From NCEH01 sp040049195 (GTDB lineage Bacteria; Pseudomonadota; Alphaproteobacteria; Rhizobiales; Xanthobacteraceae), in the NCBI RefSeq assembly GCF_040049195.1, contig NZ_JBDZDL010000012.1: a stretch of DNA of 64,000 nucleotides; one strand, 5' to 3'. Of this stretch, positions 33,602-43,262 are shown one piece after another. Each line of letters opens with the position of its first letter. The first letter of the stretch is position 1. The notes beneath the pieces are model-generated. The model worked only from the letters and a program-made list of their open reading frames with translations, had not been told where the DNA came from and made no database searches. A program made the position numbers and the translations under genes.

Positions 33602-35380
33602 ATGCCGGTCACGATCCCTGCGGAACGCGAGCAAAGCGCGCTAGTGGCCCATGCGGGGACGGCCGTGCTTCCCGTATTGCCATCCTCACCCTCTGACCGG
33701 CACGAACCGGCACCGTCCGTCCCGGCGGCCGGCACGCCGTTCGATCCTGCGGGAATATGGGCCTATTCGATCGACGCCTGGCAGCGATCGGTTTTGTTCT
33801 GGGACGTTTTGCGAAAGCGGGCGAACATCATGCTGGAGCACGAGGAGGCCGGCATGCCGCCAGTGCTTACCTTCCAGTACGAAATGCTGCTCGATGCGAG
33901 GCGGTTCGAACGCCCGGCGAATTATGCGCTACTGCGGATCACGACCGCCGGCACCGAGCACGCGGATACGTGCGTCGACGACACCAAGCCCCCTGTCATC
34001 GTCATGGATCCGCGCGCCGGGCACGGGCCCGGCATCGGCGGCTTCAAGCGCGACTCCGAAATCGGCATCGCTCTGCATGAGGGGTTCCCGGTCTACTTCG
34101 TCAGCTTCTTTCCTGCGCCGAGCCCCCACCAAAGGCTCGTCGATGTCCTGCACGCGATGCATCAATTCGTTGACGAGGTGATCACAAGACACCCCGGCAA
34201 GAAGCCCGTGCTTTACGGAAACTGCCAGGCCGGCTGGGCGGCCATGCTGGTCGCGATCCATTGCCGGGCCCCTGTCGGTCCCATCGTTCTCAACGGTTCG
34301 CCCCTCTCCTATTGGGCCGGAGAGTCGGGCGCCAATCCGATGCGCCTCGCCGGCGGCCTGCTCGGTGGAAGCTGGCTCACCCACTTCGTCGGCGATCTCG
34401 GAAACGGCCATTTTGACGGCGCCTGGCTCGTCCAGAACTTCGAAACGTTAAAGCCCGAAGCGGCGATCTGGGACAAATACGCAAACCTCTACCTCGACGT
34501 CGATCACGAAGAGGAGCGATTCCTCGAGTTCGAACGTTGGTGGAACGCCTGGTACAGCTTCAGCCGGGAGGAGATGGTTGAGATCGTCGACCATCTCTTC
34601 ATTGGCAACGAGCTCGAGCAAGGCACGCTCGACCTCGGCGATGCGGTGAAGATCGATCTGCGCAGCCTCAAGAGCCCGTTGGTGATCTTTGCCTCGTATG
34701 GCGACAACATCACGCCGCCCCATCAGGCCCTGGCCTGGCTCAAGGCTGTCTACAAGACCACGGATGCCTTGAAGGAAGCGGGCCAGAGGATCGTGTTCAT
34801 GACCGATCCTCGCGTCGGCCACCTCGGTATCTTCGTCTCAGCGTCGGTCGCGCGCCTGGAGCACCGCGCCATTCTGGAAAGCCTAGATGAGGTCGGAAAC
34901 CTTGCGCCCGGTCTCTACGAGATGAAGATCTCCAACCCGACCAACGACCCCGACTGCCGCAAACCGCAATACAGCGTTGCCTTCGAAGAACGGCGCATCG
35001 AAGACCTGGCCTTCGACAATCCGCGCAAGGCCTTCGAACGGGTACGGCAATTGTCGCAGGCAAACGAAACGCTCTACAGCAACTTTGTCAGTCCGTGGGT
35101 CCAGGCCATGGCCACGCCATGGTCGGCCGAGGCGCTGCGATGGCTCCATCCGATGCGAACCAGCCGTTACCTGCTGTCAGAAAAGTTTTCGCCGTGGATG
35201 CATGTTGTCGCGCGGCTCGCCGAGGAGGTCCGCTTGAAGCGGATGCCGGTGGCCTCCGACAACCCGATGAGATCGGCCGAACGCACCGTCAGCAAGCAGA
35301 CGGAAACCGCCATCGAAATCGCCCGCGAGGCGCGCGACAGCGCGCAGGAGCTGTTGTTTCGGCGGCTCTACAGCCATTAG
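33602..35380 (+). CDS. DUF3141 alpha/beta-hydrolase protein (PHA-synthase-like)
   Basis: This 592-residue soluble protein has an alpha/beta-hydrolase core (about 110-420). The nucleophile-elbow-like GNCQAGWAAM carries Cys in place of Ser, as in polyhydroxyalkanoate synthases, and is preceded by MDPRAGHGPGIGGFKRDSEIG. A late VGHLGIFVS holds a candidate catalytic His. The C-terminal third is helical. This layout is that of DUF3141 proteins, often annotated as PHA/PHB synthase-related; polymerase activity has not been shown as far as I know. GAGGAG lies six bases before ATG 33602. Confidence 0.82.
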   Translation: MPVTIPAEREQSALVAHAGTAVLPVLPSSPSDRHEPAPSVPAAGTPFDPAGIWAYSIDAWQRSVLFWDVLRKRANIMLEHEEAGMPPVLTFQYEMLLDARRFERPANYALLRITTAGTEHADTCVDDTKPPVIVMDPRAGHGPGIGGFKRDSEIGIALHEGFPVYFVSFFPAPSPHQRLVDVLHAMHQFVDEVITRHPGKKPVLYGNCQAGWAAMLVAIHCRAPVGPIVLNGSPLSYWAGESGANPMRLAGGLLGGSWLTHFVGDLGNGHFDGAWLVQNFETLKPEAAIWDKYANLYLDVDHEEERFLEFERWWNAWYSFSREEMVEIVDHLFIGNELEQGTLDLGDAVKIDLRSLKSPLVIFASYGDNITPPHQALAWLKAVYKTTDALKEAGQRIVFMTDPRVGHLGIFVSASVARLEHRAILESLDEVGNLAPGLYEMKISNPTNDPDCRKPQYSVAFEERRIEDLAFDNPRKAFERVRQLSQANETLYSNFVSPWVQAMATPWSAEALRWLHPMRTSRYLLSEKFSPWMHVVARLAEEVRLKRMPVASDNPMRSAERTVSKQTETAIEIAREARDSAQELLFRRLYSH

Positions 35381-35492
35381 GCCAGTCGGTGGCGCCGACG
35401 TTTTGCGATCCCGGCGGAGCGCAATCCGGCCTCGCGCGATCGGCGCTGCCCCGCTGATGCGGACAGCTTTCATTGCGAGATCATCGCAAAAC

Positions 35493-35506
35493 TTGATGCG
35501 GATTAA
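35493..35506 (+). promoter_or_regulatory. FNR/FixK-type box before the MFS transporter
   Basis: TTGATGCGGATTAA followed by AGA. It lies 57 nt before a small possible ORF (35,564) and 256 nt before the MFS start. The gap 35,381-35,762 otherwise shows nothing. Confidence 0.6.
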
Positions 35507-35563
35507 AGATTCAAATCTGACCATCGCCTAGCTGTTGCAAGCGGCGTCTTGAGCGAGGGAACG

Positions 35564-35776
35564 ATGATGACGAAACAATCCCATCAACGTTCGATGTCCA
35601 GGCCGAAATCGGTGCAGACGTTGCTCGTAGCGCAGATAGCGGCCTGTGCGGAATGGTTTCGCGTTTCAGTCGGATCGGTCCAGCTCTTCGTGTCTCCAGA
35701 TATGCGGCTGTCGACCTTGCCGGTTCGAGCGAGCCGCCGATTCGACGCGGGCTCGAAGCAGTATGGCCGCGGCTGA
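35564..35776 (+). CDS. Possible small protein ahead of the MFS gene
   Basis: This 70-residue frame has GAGGGA just upstream of ATG 35564 and overlaps the MFS start by 14 nt, as a coupled leader gene would. The sequence (MMTKQSHQRSMSRPKSVQ...) is basic with one short hydrophobic patch and no recognised domain. Its placement right after the FNR-type box is its best support; it may be non-coding leader. Confidence 0.3.
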   Translation: MMTKQSHQRSMSRPKSVQTLLVAQIAACAEWFRVSVGSVQLFVSPDMRLSTLPVRASRRFDAGSKQYGRG

Positions 35777-37001
35777 AGCGACCCATTTGAGCTGGAGCGC
35801 GCTGTCGACGGTGCTCGTCGCAATGTTCGCGATCACGGTCGGCTATGGCGTCGCCCTGCCGATCCTGCCCTTTCTGATCGAGCAGATCGCCGGCAAGAGC
35901 ACGCCGCAGGCGCTGTCATGGCATACTGGGTTGCTGACGGGCGCGTATATTATCGCCATCTTCGTCGGCGCTCCGGTCTGGGGACGCATCTCCGATCAAT
36001 GCGGTCGCAAGCCGATCATCCTGGTCGGTCTTCTGGGCTTCGCGGCGACCACCGCATTCTTCGCCGTCACCGAAAGCCTGCCGCTTCTCTATCTCGGCCG
36101 TTTTCTCGCCGGGCTCTTCGCTGCCGCCATCACCCCGGTCGCCTATGCGCTCATCGGCGATCATGCGCCGTCGAAAGAGTGGCGCGCCCATCGCTTCGCG
36201 CTCATCAATATCGCCGGCACCGCCGGCTTCTTCATCGGGCCTTTGCTCGGTGGGCTGGCGGTGCGTGTCGCTGGTAAACTTTGGGCCCTTCCGCCTGATC
36301 GCTCCCTCGCGATGCCTCTGCTCACGGCGACAGGTCTGGCGGTTATCGCAGCGGTATTGGTCGTAATACTGCTTCCCTCCGGGGGACGCCGCCAGAACCT
36401 CGATGTGACGGCCGACGCCGCGCAGATCGAACGGCGCACCATGCTGCGGCTCCTGGCGATCGCACTGGTCACGGCGCTCGCCATCGGCGTCTTCGAAGTC
36501 GGACTGGCGCTACGCGGAAAGGTCCTCGGTCTCGATGCCGCGCATATCGGCATCATGTTCGCCGAGTGCAGCCTGGTGATGGCGGTCGTGCAGGCCTTGA
36601 TATTTTCGCCTCTCATCAAGCCGGAGCTCACGCGCTGGTTCGTTGTGCCCGGTCTGGCGACGCTTGCTGTCGGGCTGGTCATCGTCTCGCTCGTCAGTAC
36701 GTCGGTCTTGATGTCGGTTGCGGTCGCGCTGGTGGCGGCAAGTGCCGGCATGCTGTCTCCGGTCGCGACCTACTGGGCCTCGTTCGGTATCCCGACAAGC
36801 CAGGGCGCGCAGCTCGGCCGCATGACCGCCGCCGCGAGCCTTGGTCAGGCCTTGGGATCCGTTGCAGGCGGCGCGCTGTTCAACCTGCCGATCCTGCCGG
36901 ATGCGAGCTTCCTCCTCGCCGCCCTGCTCGTCCTGGCAACGCTCTTGGCCTGTATCCGCCTGCCCCGGCTCCTCATGCCGGAACCGGCAGCAAGCCGATA
37001 G
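35763..37001 (+). CDS. Major facilitator superfamily transporter
   Basis: This 412-residue protein has about 12 hydrophobic helices and the MFS motif A between helices 2 and 3 (GRISDQCGRKPIILVG, about residues 74-89). The order fits drug:H+ antiporters of the 12-TM type (TetA/Bcr-like). The substrate cannot be read. The ribosome-binding site is weak, so translation may be coupled to the small frame upstream. It converges on the reductase gene at 37,060. Confidence 0.88.
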   Translation: MAAAEATHLSWSALSTVLVAMFAITVGYGVALPILPFLIEQIAGKSTPQALSWHTGLLTGAYIIAIFVGAPVWGRISDQCGRKPIILVGLLGFAATTAFFAVTESLPLLYLGRFLAGLFAAAITPVAYALIGDHAPSKEWRAHRFALINIAGTAGFFIGPLLGGLAVRVAGKLWALPPDRSLAMPLLTATGLAVIAAVLVVILLPSGGRRQNLDVTADAAQIERRTMLRLLAIALVTALAIGVFEVGLALRGKVLGLDAAHIGIMFAECSLVMAVVQALIFSPLIKPELTRWFVVPGLATLAVGLVIVSLVSTSVLMSVAVALVAASAGMLSPVATYWASFGIPTSQGAQLGRMTAAASLGQALGSVAGGALFNLPILPDASFLLAALLVLATLLACIRLPRLLMPEPAASR

Positions 37002-37059
37002 TTAGCTGCCACCGAGGCCGGTCGACACCCTCGCTTCAAGGGCTCCAGACGACGCCTTG

Positions 37060-38127
37060 TCACTTGGCCAGTTGCGGAATGACTTTCATCGATCGCAGCG
37101 ACGCGAACAGATCTCGGAACATCTCCTCCGTGTCGATACAGGCCGCAAATCCCATCTGTCGTGCCTTGATCGTACTGGAGATGTTGTCGTATCCGCTATT
37201 GAAGATGGCGTCGCCGAAATTCCATGACACGACTTGATCATAGGGAATATTCGTCAATCCATACTTCGCGACGATCCTCTGCCATATGGGCTCCTTATCC
37301 GCCATATAGACTGCAAGCGGCGTCGGCACTGGGTCGGTCACCTCCATATCAAACATGCGTGCGATGCGTGGCCACAGGTGCTGCCATCGAAAATAGTCAC
37401 CATTTGTGATATTGAACACTCCATTGCGCGCTCGCCCGTCGGTGCCTGCCCACGCTGTCGCCTTCGCCAGGATCTCTGCTGACGTCACTTGGTAAAGCGC
37501 ACGATATGCCGCTTCCGTACCGGGAAAGCGGAGCGGCAACCCCAGCTCTTTGGAGATAACCGCGTAAACGGCGATGACCATCGCCAGGTTCATCGGGTTG
37601 CCAGTGGCGAAGCCACTGACTGCTTCAGGACGCAACGCCGTCCAATGCCAATTCTTTCCCGTTTGTCGTTCGCGCAGAAAGTCTTCCTGATCGTAATAGA
37701 AATTTGGCGGCATCATTCGAGGATCGTCCTCGCGAGCCGGCGTTTTGAACGGCCCCAGATCGCAGCCATATGCCTTTCCGCCCTGGTAGAACGTAATGTG
37801 CCTGAATGACGTCGACGTCTTTTCGACCACATCGAGCAAGTTGCGCAATATGGCAACGTTCGCCTCGGACTTCTCCTTCGCGCTCGGTTTCTCGATATAG
37901 GCTCCAAAAACAATGTGCGTGACGTCCTTCAACGGACCCATCTTCTTCCGCACATTGGCCAGATCAAGCAAGTCGACCCGGATCTCTTCGACACCTGGTG
38001 GAAGATCCGCCGTGCGTCGTGACAGGCCATACACCTTGCTGGTCGGGATTGAACTCCATTCGATCGCCGCGGCTCTTCCGGAAACCCCGTGCACTCCGGC
38101 TACGACAACGACATTCTTTGTACTCAT
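37060..38127 (-). CDS. SDR-family reductase of the PRISE (progesterone 5-beta-reductase/iridoid synthase-like) type
   Basis: This 355-residue NAD(P)-binding protein has the glycine motif VAGVHGVSGRAA (8-19), then YGLSRR, VDLLD, and the catalytic-type THIVFGAYIEK and HITFYQGGKAYG segments. NFYYDQEDFL contains the Tyr typical of PRISE enzymes, which reduce C=C bonds of enones. AGGAGG lies before ATG 38127. A perfect palindrome lies 14 nt upstream, suggesting its own repressor. It has no FNR-type box, so it may be independent of the island regulon. Confidence 0.85.
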   Translation of the reverse strand: MSTKNVVVVAGVHGVSGRAAAIEWSSIPTSKVYGLSRRTADLPPGVEEIRVDLLDLANVRKKMGPLKDVTHIVFGAYIEKPSAKEKSEANVAILRNLLDVVEKTSTSFRHITFYQGGKAYGCDLGPFKTPAREDDPRMMPPNFYYDQEDFLRERQTGKNWHWTALRPEAVSGFATGNPMNLAMVIAVYAVISKELGLPLRFPGTEAAYRALYQVTSAEILAKATAWAGTDGRARNGVFNITNGDYFRWQHLWPRIARMFDMEVTDPVPTPLAVYMADKEPIWQRIVAKYGLTNIPYDQVVSWNFGDAIFNSGYDNISSTIKARQMGFAACIDTEEMFRDLFASLRSMKVIPQLAK

Positions 38128-38140
38128 ATCTTCCTCCTAT

Positions 38141-38154
38141 TGTCCGACCGGACA
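38141..38154. promoter_or_regulatory. Perfect palindrome at the reductase promoter (TetR-type operator candidate)
   Basis: TGTCCG-AC-CGGACA is a perfect inverted repeat 14 nt before the reductase ATG, overlapping the expected promoter or leader. Size and symmetry fit TetR/AcrR operators. No TetR gene is in the window. The rest of 38,155-38,330 shows nothing. Confidence 0.5.
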
Positions 38155-38330
38155 GCGCTAACAGCGCTCTTCGAATGGCCGATGCTATACCTCGCTTCGC
38201 GGCACGGGTATTGAGAACGAGCGCGGTTTCGAAACGGCTTTCGTGGGCCGTCACGCTGGGCCGATCAATTCCGCTGCTGATCGAACGGGGGCAAGCCTCC
38301 ACCCTTTGAGACCACGCTTGAAGCCGGTCC

Positions 38331-39458
38331 TCACGACTGGCGCGCCAGCATGGCCTTGAAGCGATAGAGGGCAATCGCGACGAAGCCGGCGCCGAGCCCG
38401 GCCATGATGAGAAGATCGCGCCAGACGACATCGATGCCAGCGCCGCGGTAGAGCACGGCTTGCGCGAAGCGCACGAAATGCGTCGACGGTGACAGGTCCA
38501 TGATCGCCTGCAGGGCGCGCGGCATGCTCTCGAACGGCGTGAACGAGCCGGACAACAGGAACATCAGGACGAAGACGGGGATCGAGAGCAGCGCAAATTG
38601 CGGCATGGAGTTCGCGACCGTGGCGAGCAGGATGCCAAGCGAGGTGACCGCGAACAGATAGATCGCGGTCCCAGCGAGGAACAGTTCGATCGAGCCGACG
38701 ATCGGCGTGCGCAGGATGACCTCGACGACGACGTGAAGGGAGAATGCGGCTGCCAGCAGGATGACCAGTCCGTTCGCCCAGACCTTGCCGGCGATGATCT
38801 CGCTGGCGCTGACCGGCATCACCAGGAGATGCTCGATCGTGCCATGCTCTCGTTCGCGCATTACTGCGGCGCCCACCAGAATGATGGCGAGGATGGTGAC
38901 ATTGTTGATGACGCCCATGCTGGCGGTGAAGCTGATGGCTTCGAGGTTGGGATTGAACATGGCGCGGACGACCGCGTTGACCGGTGCGAGCGTCTCGGCG
39001 GGTGCCTGTTTGAGAAAGCTTGTCGTCTCCTGCGCCACGATTTCCTGGATATAGGCCGTGCCGACGCCAGCCTGTGAGATGCTGGTGGCATCGACATTGA
39101 CCTGGATGGCTGGGTTGCGCCCGGCCAGGAAGTCGGCTTCCAGACCATGCGGGATATCGAGAATGAACGTGAAGGCGCCCTTGTCCATCAAGCCGTCGAG
39201 GCTCGAGCGGTCGATCTCGACCGCCGGTCGAAAATAGGGAGGTCGCAGCGCGTCCTTGATCCGGCCCGAGAGCGTCGAGCGATCGCCGTCGATAACGGCC
39301 ACCTTGGCATCGTTGACATCCGTGCGCATCGCGGTGGCTTCGGAATAGACCGCGAAGGTGAAGACGTAGGCGATCAGCACCACCATCACCACGTCGCGCG
39401 ACAGGCTGGCGAATTCCTTGATGCCGAGACGGAAGGCGTTCTCGATCCAGCGCCGCAT
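38331..39458 (-). CDS. ABC-2 type transporter permease
   Basis: This 375-residue protein has the ABC-2 export permease plan: one N-terminal helix (about 22-42), a large extracytoplasmic domain (about 45-170), then five helices with the signature MREREHGTIEHLLVMPVSASEIIAGKVW. It is partner to the RbbA-like fusion upstream; the pair resembles YhhJ with RbbA of the YhiI-RbbA-YhhJ system. ATG 39458 is 2 nt from the upstream stop. Confidence 0.9.
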   Translation of the reverse strand: MRRWIENAFRLGIKEFASLSRDVVMVVLIAYVFTFAVYSEATAMRTDVNDAKVAVIDGDRSTLSGRIKDALRPPYFRPAVEIDRSSLDGLMDKGAFTFILDIPHGLEADFLAGRNPAIQVNVDATSISQAGVGTAYIQEIVAQETTSFLKQAPAETLAPVNAVVRAMFNPNLEAISFTASMGVINNVTILAIILVGAAVMREREHGTIEHLLVMPVSASEIIAGKVWANGLVILLAAAFSLHVVVEVILRTPIVGSIELFLAGTAIYLFAVTSLGILLATVANSMPQFALLSIPVFVLMFLLSGSFTPFESMPRALQAIMDLSPSTHFVRFAQAVLYRGAGIDVVWRDLLIMAGLGAGFVAIALYRFKAMLARQS

Positions 39459-39460
39459 CG

Positions 39461-42223
39461 CTACGCCCCCTGCTTGCGGATCAACAGCCGCGCCAGCAGC
39501 AGAAAGCCGAGCCCGAACGCCATCAGCACGAGAAGCTCGCGGGCGAAGGCAGGCGTGTCGAGACCCTTGGCGAACACCCCGAGGCTGATCGTTTGAAACC
39601 ACAGCGCCGGGAAGGACAGCCCCATGATGCGCCCCGGCCCCTCGAGCGAAGAGGCGGGGATCAGGAATCCCGAATAATGCGCTGCGGTCATGGCCGTCAG
39701 GATGGCGGTGCCGAATATCGCCGCCACTTGCGTGGAGACGAAAGCCGAGACCAGAAGCCCGAAGGCCGTGGCGGCGAAAACATAGACGAGGGCTGCGAGC
39801 GACAGCGCCAGCAGCGAGCCCTTCGGCACCACGCCGAGCACGCCGCCGGCAAAAACCAGCAGACTGAGATAGCTCAGGACACCGATCGCGACGTAAGGGA
39901 GCTGCTTGCCCAGCAGATACTCGCCGACCGTCGCCGGCGACGCGTAGACATTCGCGATCGACCCCATCTCCTTCTCCCGCACGACGCCAAGGGCCGTCAG
40001 CATCGCCGGGAAGATGATCAGCAGCAGCATGATCGATCCCGGCGTGATCGCGAAGACGGAGCGAAAGTCCTGATTGTAACGAAAGCGCGGCTCGACCCGC
40101 AGCGTCTCGGCCGGCAGTCCGTTGGCGCTTCGCGCGGCGCGCGCGAGCTCGCCGGCATAAGTCTGAAGCGTGCCAAGAATGTAGGCGCGCGCGGTCTCGG
40201 CGGGGAAGGTGTTGCCGCCGTCAAGCCAGAAGCCGACTTCAGGTCGGTGGCCTTGCAACAGGTCGCGGCCGAAGCCCGGCGGAATGTCGACCGCGAATTT
40301 GAGTTCGCCGGCGCGCAGGCGCCGGTCGATCTCGACATCCTCCTTCAGGCGCGCCTGCTCGACGAAGTACCGCGAGTTCGAGAATTGGTCGAGGAAAGCC
40401 CGGCTTTCCAGCGACTGGTCGCGGTCGAGCACCGCGTAGCGCAGGCCTTCGATGTCGAAGGAAATCCCGTAGCCGAAGGCGGCCATGAGCAGGAGCGGAC
40501 CAATCAGCGCGAAGGCCAGCCGGATGCGGTCCCGGCTGAGTTCGAGCGCCTCCCGGCGTGCGAATGTCCAGATCCGCTTCATGGAAGCGAGCCTCGGCTT
40601 CTGCACCGCCCTGGCATCGTCATCCCGCATCGCTGAGCCGGGCTCGACCGCGCTGCGCGCATCACTCACAGCCGCCTCTTCGGTCCCGGTAGCCGCCGCA
40701 TCCTCCAGATAGGCGACAAAGGCATCCTCGAGGCTCGCGGCGCCCCGCGCGGCCTGGAGCTCGCTTGGAGCGCCGACCGCCAGCACGCGGCCCGCATGCA
40801 TGAGAGAGACGCGGTCGCAACGCTCGGCCTCGTTCATGAAATGCGTCGAGATGAAGATCGTCACCCCGTCGCGGCGCGACATCTCGAGCAGCAGGCTCCA
40901 GAAGCGGTCACGCGCCGCCGGATCGACGCCCGAGGTGGGCTCGTCCAGGATCAGGACATCGGGACGATGCAGGCATGCCGCCGCCAGCTGGAGGCGCTGG
41001 CGCATGCCCAACGGCAAGGCGTCCGGAAGCGTCTCGGCGACATCACCGAGTTCGAACCGCGACAAGGCCTCCTCGACCCGCTCACCCAGCCCCTTGCCGC
41101 CGATGCCGCACAGCCGCCCGTGCAGTTCGAGATTGCCGCGCACCGTCAGTTCTTCGTAAAGCGAAAACGATTGGGAGACGTAGCCGATCCGCGTCCTGGT
41201 CGAGATGTCGCGCGCATCGACCGGCTTGCCCAGGAGCTCGGCACGTCCTTCGGTCGCCGGAAGCAGCCCCGTCAGCATCTTCATCGTCGTCGTCTTGCCG
41301 CAGCCATTGGAGCCGAGGAAGCCGAAGATCTCGCCGCGCTCGATGCGAAAGCTCACATGATCGACCGCCGTGAAATCGCCAAAGCGCATCGTCAGGCCCT
41401 CGGCCACGATGGCAGGCGGTCCGCCGTCCGCTTCGAGACGTGGCATGGACGGCGCCACCCGCGCCCCGCGCCGCTCCGGGCGCTGCAGCTCGATATAGGC
41501 CTGCTCGAGCGTAGCCGCGCCGGTGCGCGCAAGCAGCTCCGGCTGGCTCCCGTCAGCGATGATCGCGCCATCGTCGATCGCCACGATGCGATCGAAGGCC
41601 CCGGCCTCCTCCATATAAGCCGTCGCCACGATCACCGTCATGGTCGGCCGCTCGGCCTGGATGCGCCCGATCAGCGTCCAGAACTGGCGGCGCGACAACG
41701 GGTCGATGCCGGTCGTCGGTTCGTCCAGGATGAGGAGATCGGGATCATGGACGAGCGCGCAGCACAGCCCGAGCTTCTGCTTCATCCCGCCGGAGAGTTT
41801 TCCCGCTGGCCGATCGGCAAAGGGAAACAACCCGGTGACCCGCATGAGCTCGTCGATGCGCCCACGCCGGCGATCGTCCGGCTGGCTGTAAAGCCGGGCA
41901 AAGAAGTCGATGTTCTCGTAGACCGACAAGGTCGGATAAAGATTGCGTCCGAGCCCTTGCGGCATATAGGCGATGCGGGGCGCGGCCTCGCTGCGGTGCG
42001 CCGCCGAGGCCATGTCGCCCCCCAGCACGCTGACCGAACCGCGCTGAATGCGGCGAACCCCCGCGATCAAGCCGAGCAATGTCGACTTGCCGACGCCGTC
42101 AGGACCGACAATGGCGAGCTTGCAGCCAGGCGGGATGGTCAGAGCCAAATCGCGAAGTGCCACCACCTTCCCATAGGCATGCTGGACACCCGACAGGCTG
42201 ACGGCGGCGGGGTCAGCCTCCAT
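39461..42223 (-). CDS. rbbA: RbbA-like ABC transporter: two ATPase domains fused to an ABC-2 permease
   Basis: This 920-residue fusion has ATPase domain 1 (Walker A GPDGVGKST at 40-48, signature LSGGMKQKLG, Walker B LLILDEPTTG) and ATPase domain 2 (Walker A GSNGCGKTT near 308, Walker B VLILDEPTSG). An ABC-2 permease half follows (about 555-920) with MLTALGVVREKEMGSIANVYASP. E. coli RbbA has this layout; it has been linked to ribosomes but more likely drives export with an HlyD partner. The gene overlaps the HlyD gene by 11 nt. Substrate unknown. Confidence 0.9.
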   Translation of the reverse strand: MEADPAAVSLSGVQHAYGKVVALRDLALTIPPGCKLAIVGPDGVGKSTLLGLIAGVRRIQRGSVSVLGGDMASAAHRSEAAPRIAYMPQGLGRNLYPTLSVYENIDFFARLYSQPDDRRRGRIDELMRVTGLFPFADRPAGKLSGGMKQKLGLCCALVHDPDLLILDEPTTGIDPLSRRQFWTLIGRIQAERPTMTVIVATAYMEEAGAFDRIVAIDDGAIIADGSQPELLARTGAATLEQAYIELQRPERRGARVAPSMPRLEADGGPPAIVAEGLTMRFGDFTAVDHVSFRIERGEIFGFLGSNGCGKTTTMKMLTGLLPATEGRAELLGKPVDARDISTRTRIGYVSQSFSLYEELTVRGNLELHGRLCGIGGKGLGERVEEALSRFELGDVAETLPDALPLGMRQRLQLAAACLHRPDVLILDEPTSGVDPAARDRFWSLLLEMSRRDGVTIFISTHFMNEAERCDRVSLMHAGRVLAVGAPSELQAARGAASLEDAFVAYLEDAAATGTEEAAVSDARSAVEPGSAMRDDDARAVQKPRLASMKRIWTFARREALELSRDRIRLAFALIGPLLLMAAFGYGISFDIEGLRYAVLDRDQSLESRAFLDQFSNSRYFVEQARLKEDVEIDRRLRAGELKFAVDIPPGFGRDLLQGHRPEVGFWLDGGNTFPAETARAYILGTLQTYAGELARAARSANGLPAETLRVEPRFRYNQDFRSVFAITPGSIMLLLIIFPAMLTALGVVREKEMGSIANVYASPATVGEYLLGKQLPYVAIGVLSYLSLLVFAGGVLGVVPKGSLLALSLAALVYVFAATAFGLLVSAFVSTQVAAIFGTAILTAMTAAHYSGFLIPASSLEGPGRIMGLSFPALWFQTISLGVFAKGLDTPAFARELLVLMAFGLGFLLLARLLIRKQGA

Positions 42224-43199
42224 CGGGCAACCTCGGCGCAAGCTCGGCCGGCCAATTCGCATCTCCCGTCACCGGGACATAAGCGTTGCCGGTCATCCCC
42301 GCCTTCACATAGCCGCGCTCGGAGGCGACCAGCGCCGGGTCGATATGCAGCTTGACGCGATACATCAGCTTCTCGCGTTCGTTCGCCGTCTCGACGAATT
42401 TTGGCGTGAACTGCGCGTCGGCGGAGACGAAGGACACGGTCGCCGGCAGGACGTAGCCGCCCGGACCATCCAGCACGAGACGCGCCTGTGAGCCCACCGC
42501 CACGCGACCGGCGGAGGCCGTCGGAAGATAGATCGTCATATGCGCATCCGAGAGATCGAACACCGTCAGCACCCGACCTCCGGCGCCGACAACCTCGCCA
42601 GTTCGCGCCAGACGATACTCGACGCGGCCAGACACCGGCGCCCTCAACGTCATGTCGGCGATGGCCGCCTCGATCTGATTGACCTGCGCCTCGGCGACTT
42701 CGACCGAGGCCTTCGCATCCTCGACCGCGGCCTTCGCGGTCTGCAATGAGGCCCGCGAGATGTCGCGTTGCGCCGTCCGGCGATCAAGCTCAGCCTGTGT
42801 CGACGTGTTGGTTCGCATGAGTTCAACCACACGCTGGAGCTCGACCTGCGCGAGATTGAGCTCGGCCTCACGCAGCGCGACGCTCGCTTGTGCGCTGGCG
42901 ACGCTCTGATGGCTGCGGTGCACAGCTGCTCGGGCCGCCGTCAGTTGCGCCTGGATCTCGCTCGTGTCCAGCCGCGCGAGCACCTCACCCTTGCTGACAT
43001 TGGCGCCCTCGTCGACCAGCACTTCCGCCAGGCGCCCGGCATATTTGCTGGTGATGTCGACCCGCTCGACCTCAATCCTGCCGTTCACCCGCGCCAGGCC
43101 CGCCGGCACGCGGTTCTGCGTTCCAAGCCAATAGACATAGGATCCGGCTGCCGCGGTCGCGACCAACACGGCGATGACGACAATGGGCGATCTGCGCAC
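42213..43199 (-). CDS. HlyD-family membrane fusion protein
   Basis: This is 328 residues from GTG 43199, with AGGGA upstream (a TTG 33 nt earlier is less likely). One N-terminal transmembrane helix (about 5-24) is followed by the barrel-sandwich entry GRIEVERVDITSKYAGRLAEVLVDEGANVSKGEVLARLD, a coiled-coil hairpin (about 90-175) and the exit strand APVSGRVEYRLARTGEVVGAGGRVLTV. It bridges the RbbA/ABC-2 pump toward the outer membrane. It lies 63 nt after ftsH, probably in the same transcript. Confidence 0.9.
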   Translation of the reverse strand: MRRSPIVVIAVLVATAAAGSYVYWLGTQNRVPAGLARVNGRIEVERVDITSKYAGRLAEVLVDEGANVSKGEVLARLDTSEIQAQLTAARAAVHRSHQSVASAQASVALREAELNLAQVELQRVVELMRTNTSTQAELDRRTAQRDISRASLQTAKAAVEDAKASVEVAEAQVNQIEAAIADMTLRAPVSGRVEYRLARTGEVVGAGGRVLTVFDLSDAHMTIYLPTASAGRVAVGSQARLVLDGPGGYVLPATVSFVSADAQFTPKFVETANEREKLMYRVKLHIDPALVASERGYVKAGMTGNAYVPVTGDANWPAELAPRLPDGG

Positions 43200-43262
43200 T
43201 TTATGGTCCCTTGAACAGCGAGCGCCCGCCAAGCAGGCCGATCCGGCGGTGTTTGATCCCCA

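Noticed and set aside
37964..38431. Possible TetR gene remnant next to the reductase palindrome
   Set aside because: The minus-strand frame has no TetR helix-turn-helix pattern; it overlaps the reductase and permease genes and looks like a shadow.
40796..42355. 519-codon open frame on the plus strand
   Set aside because: It is antisense to the RbbA-like ABC gene and lacks any domain.
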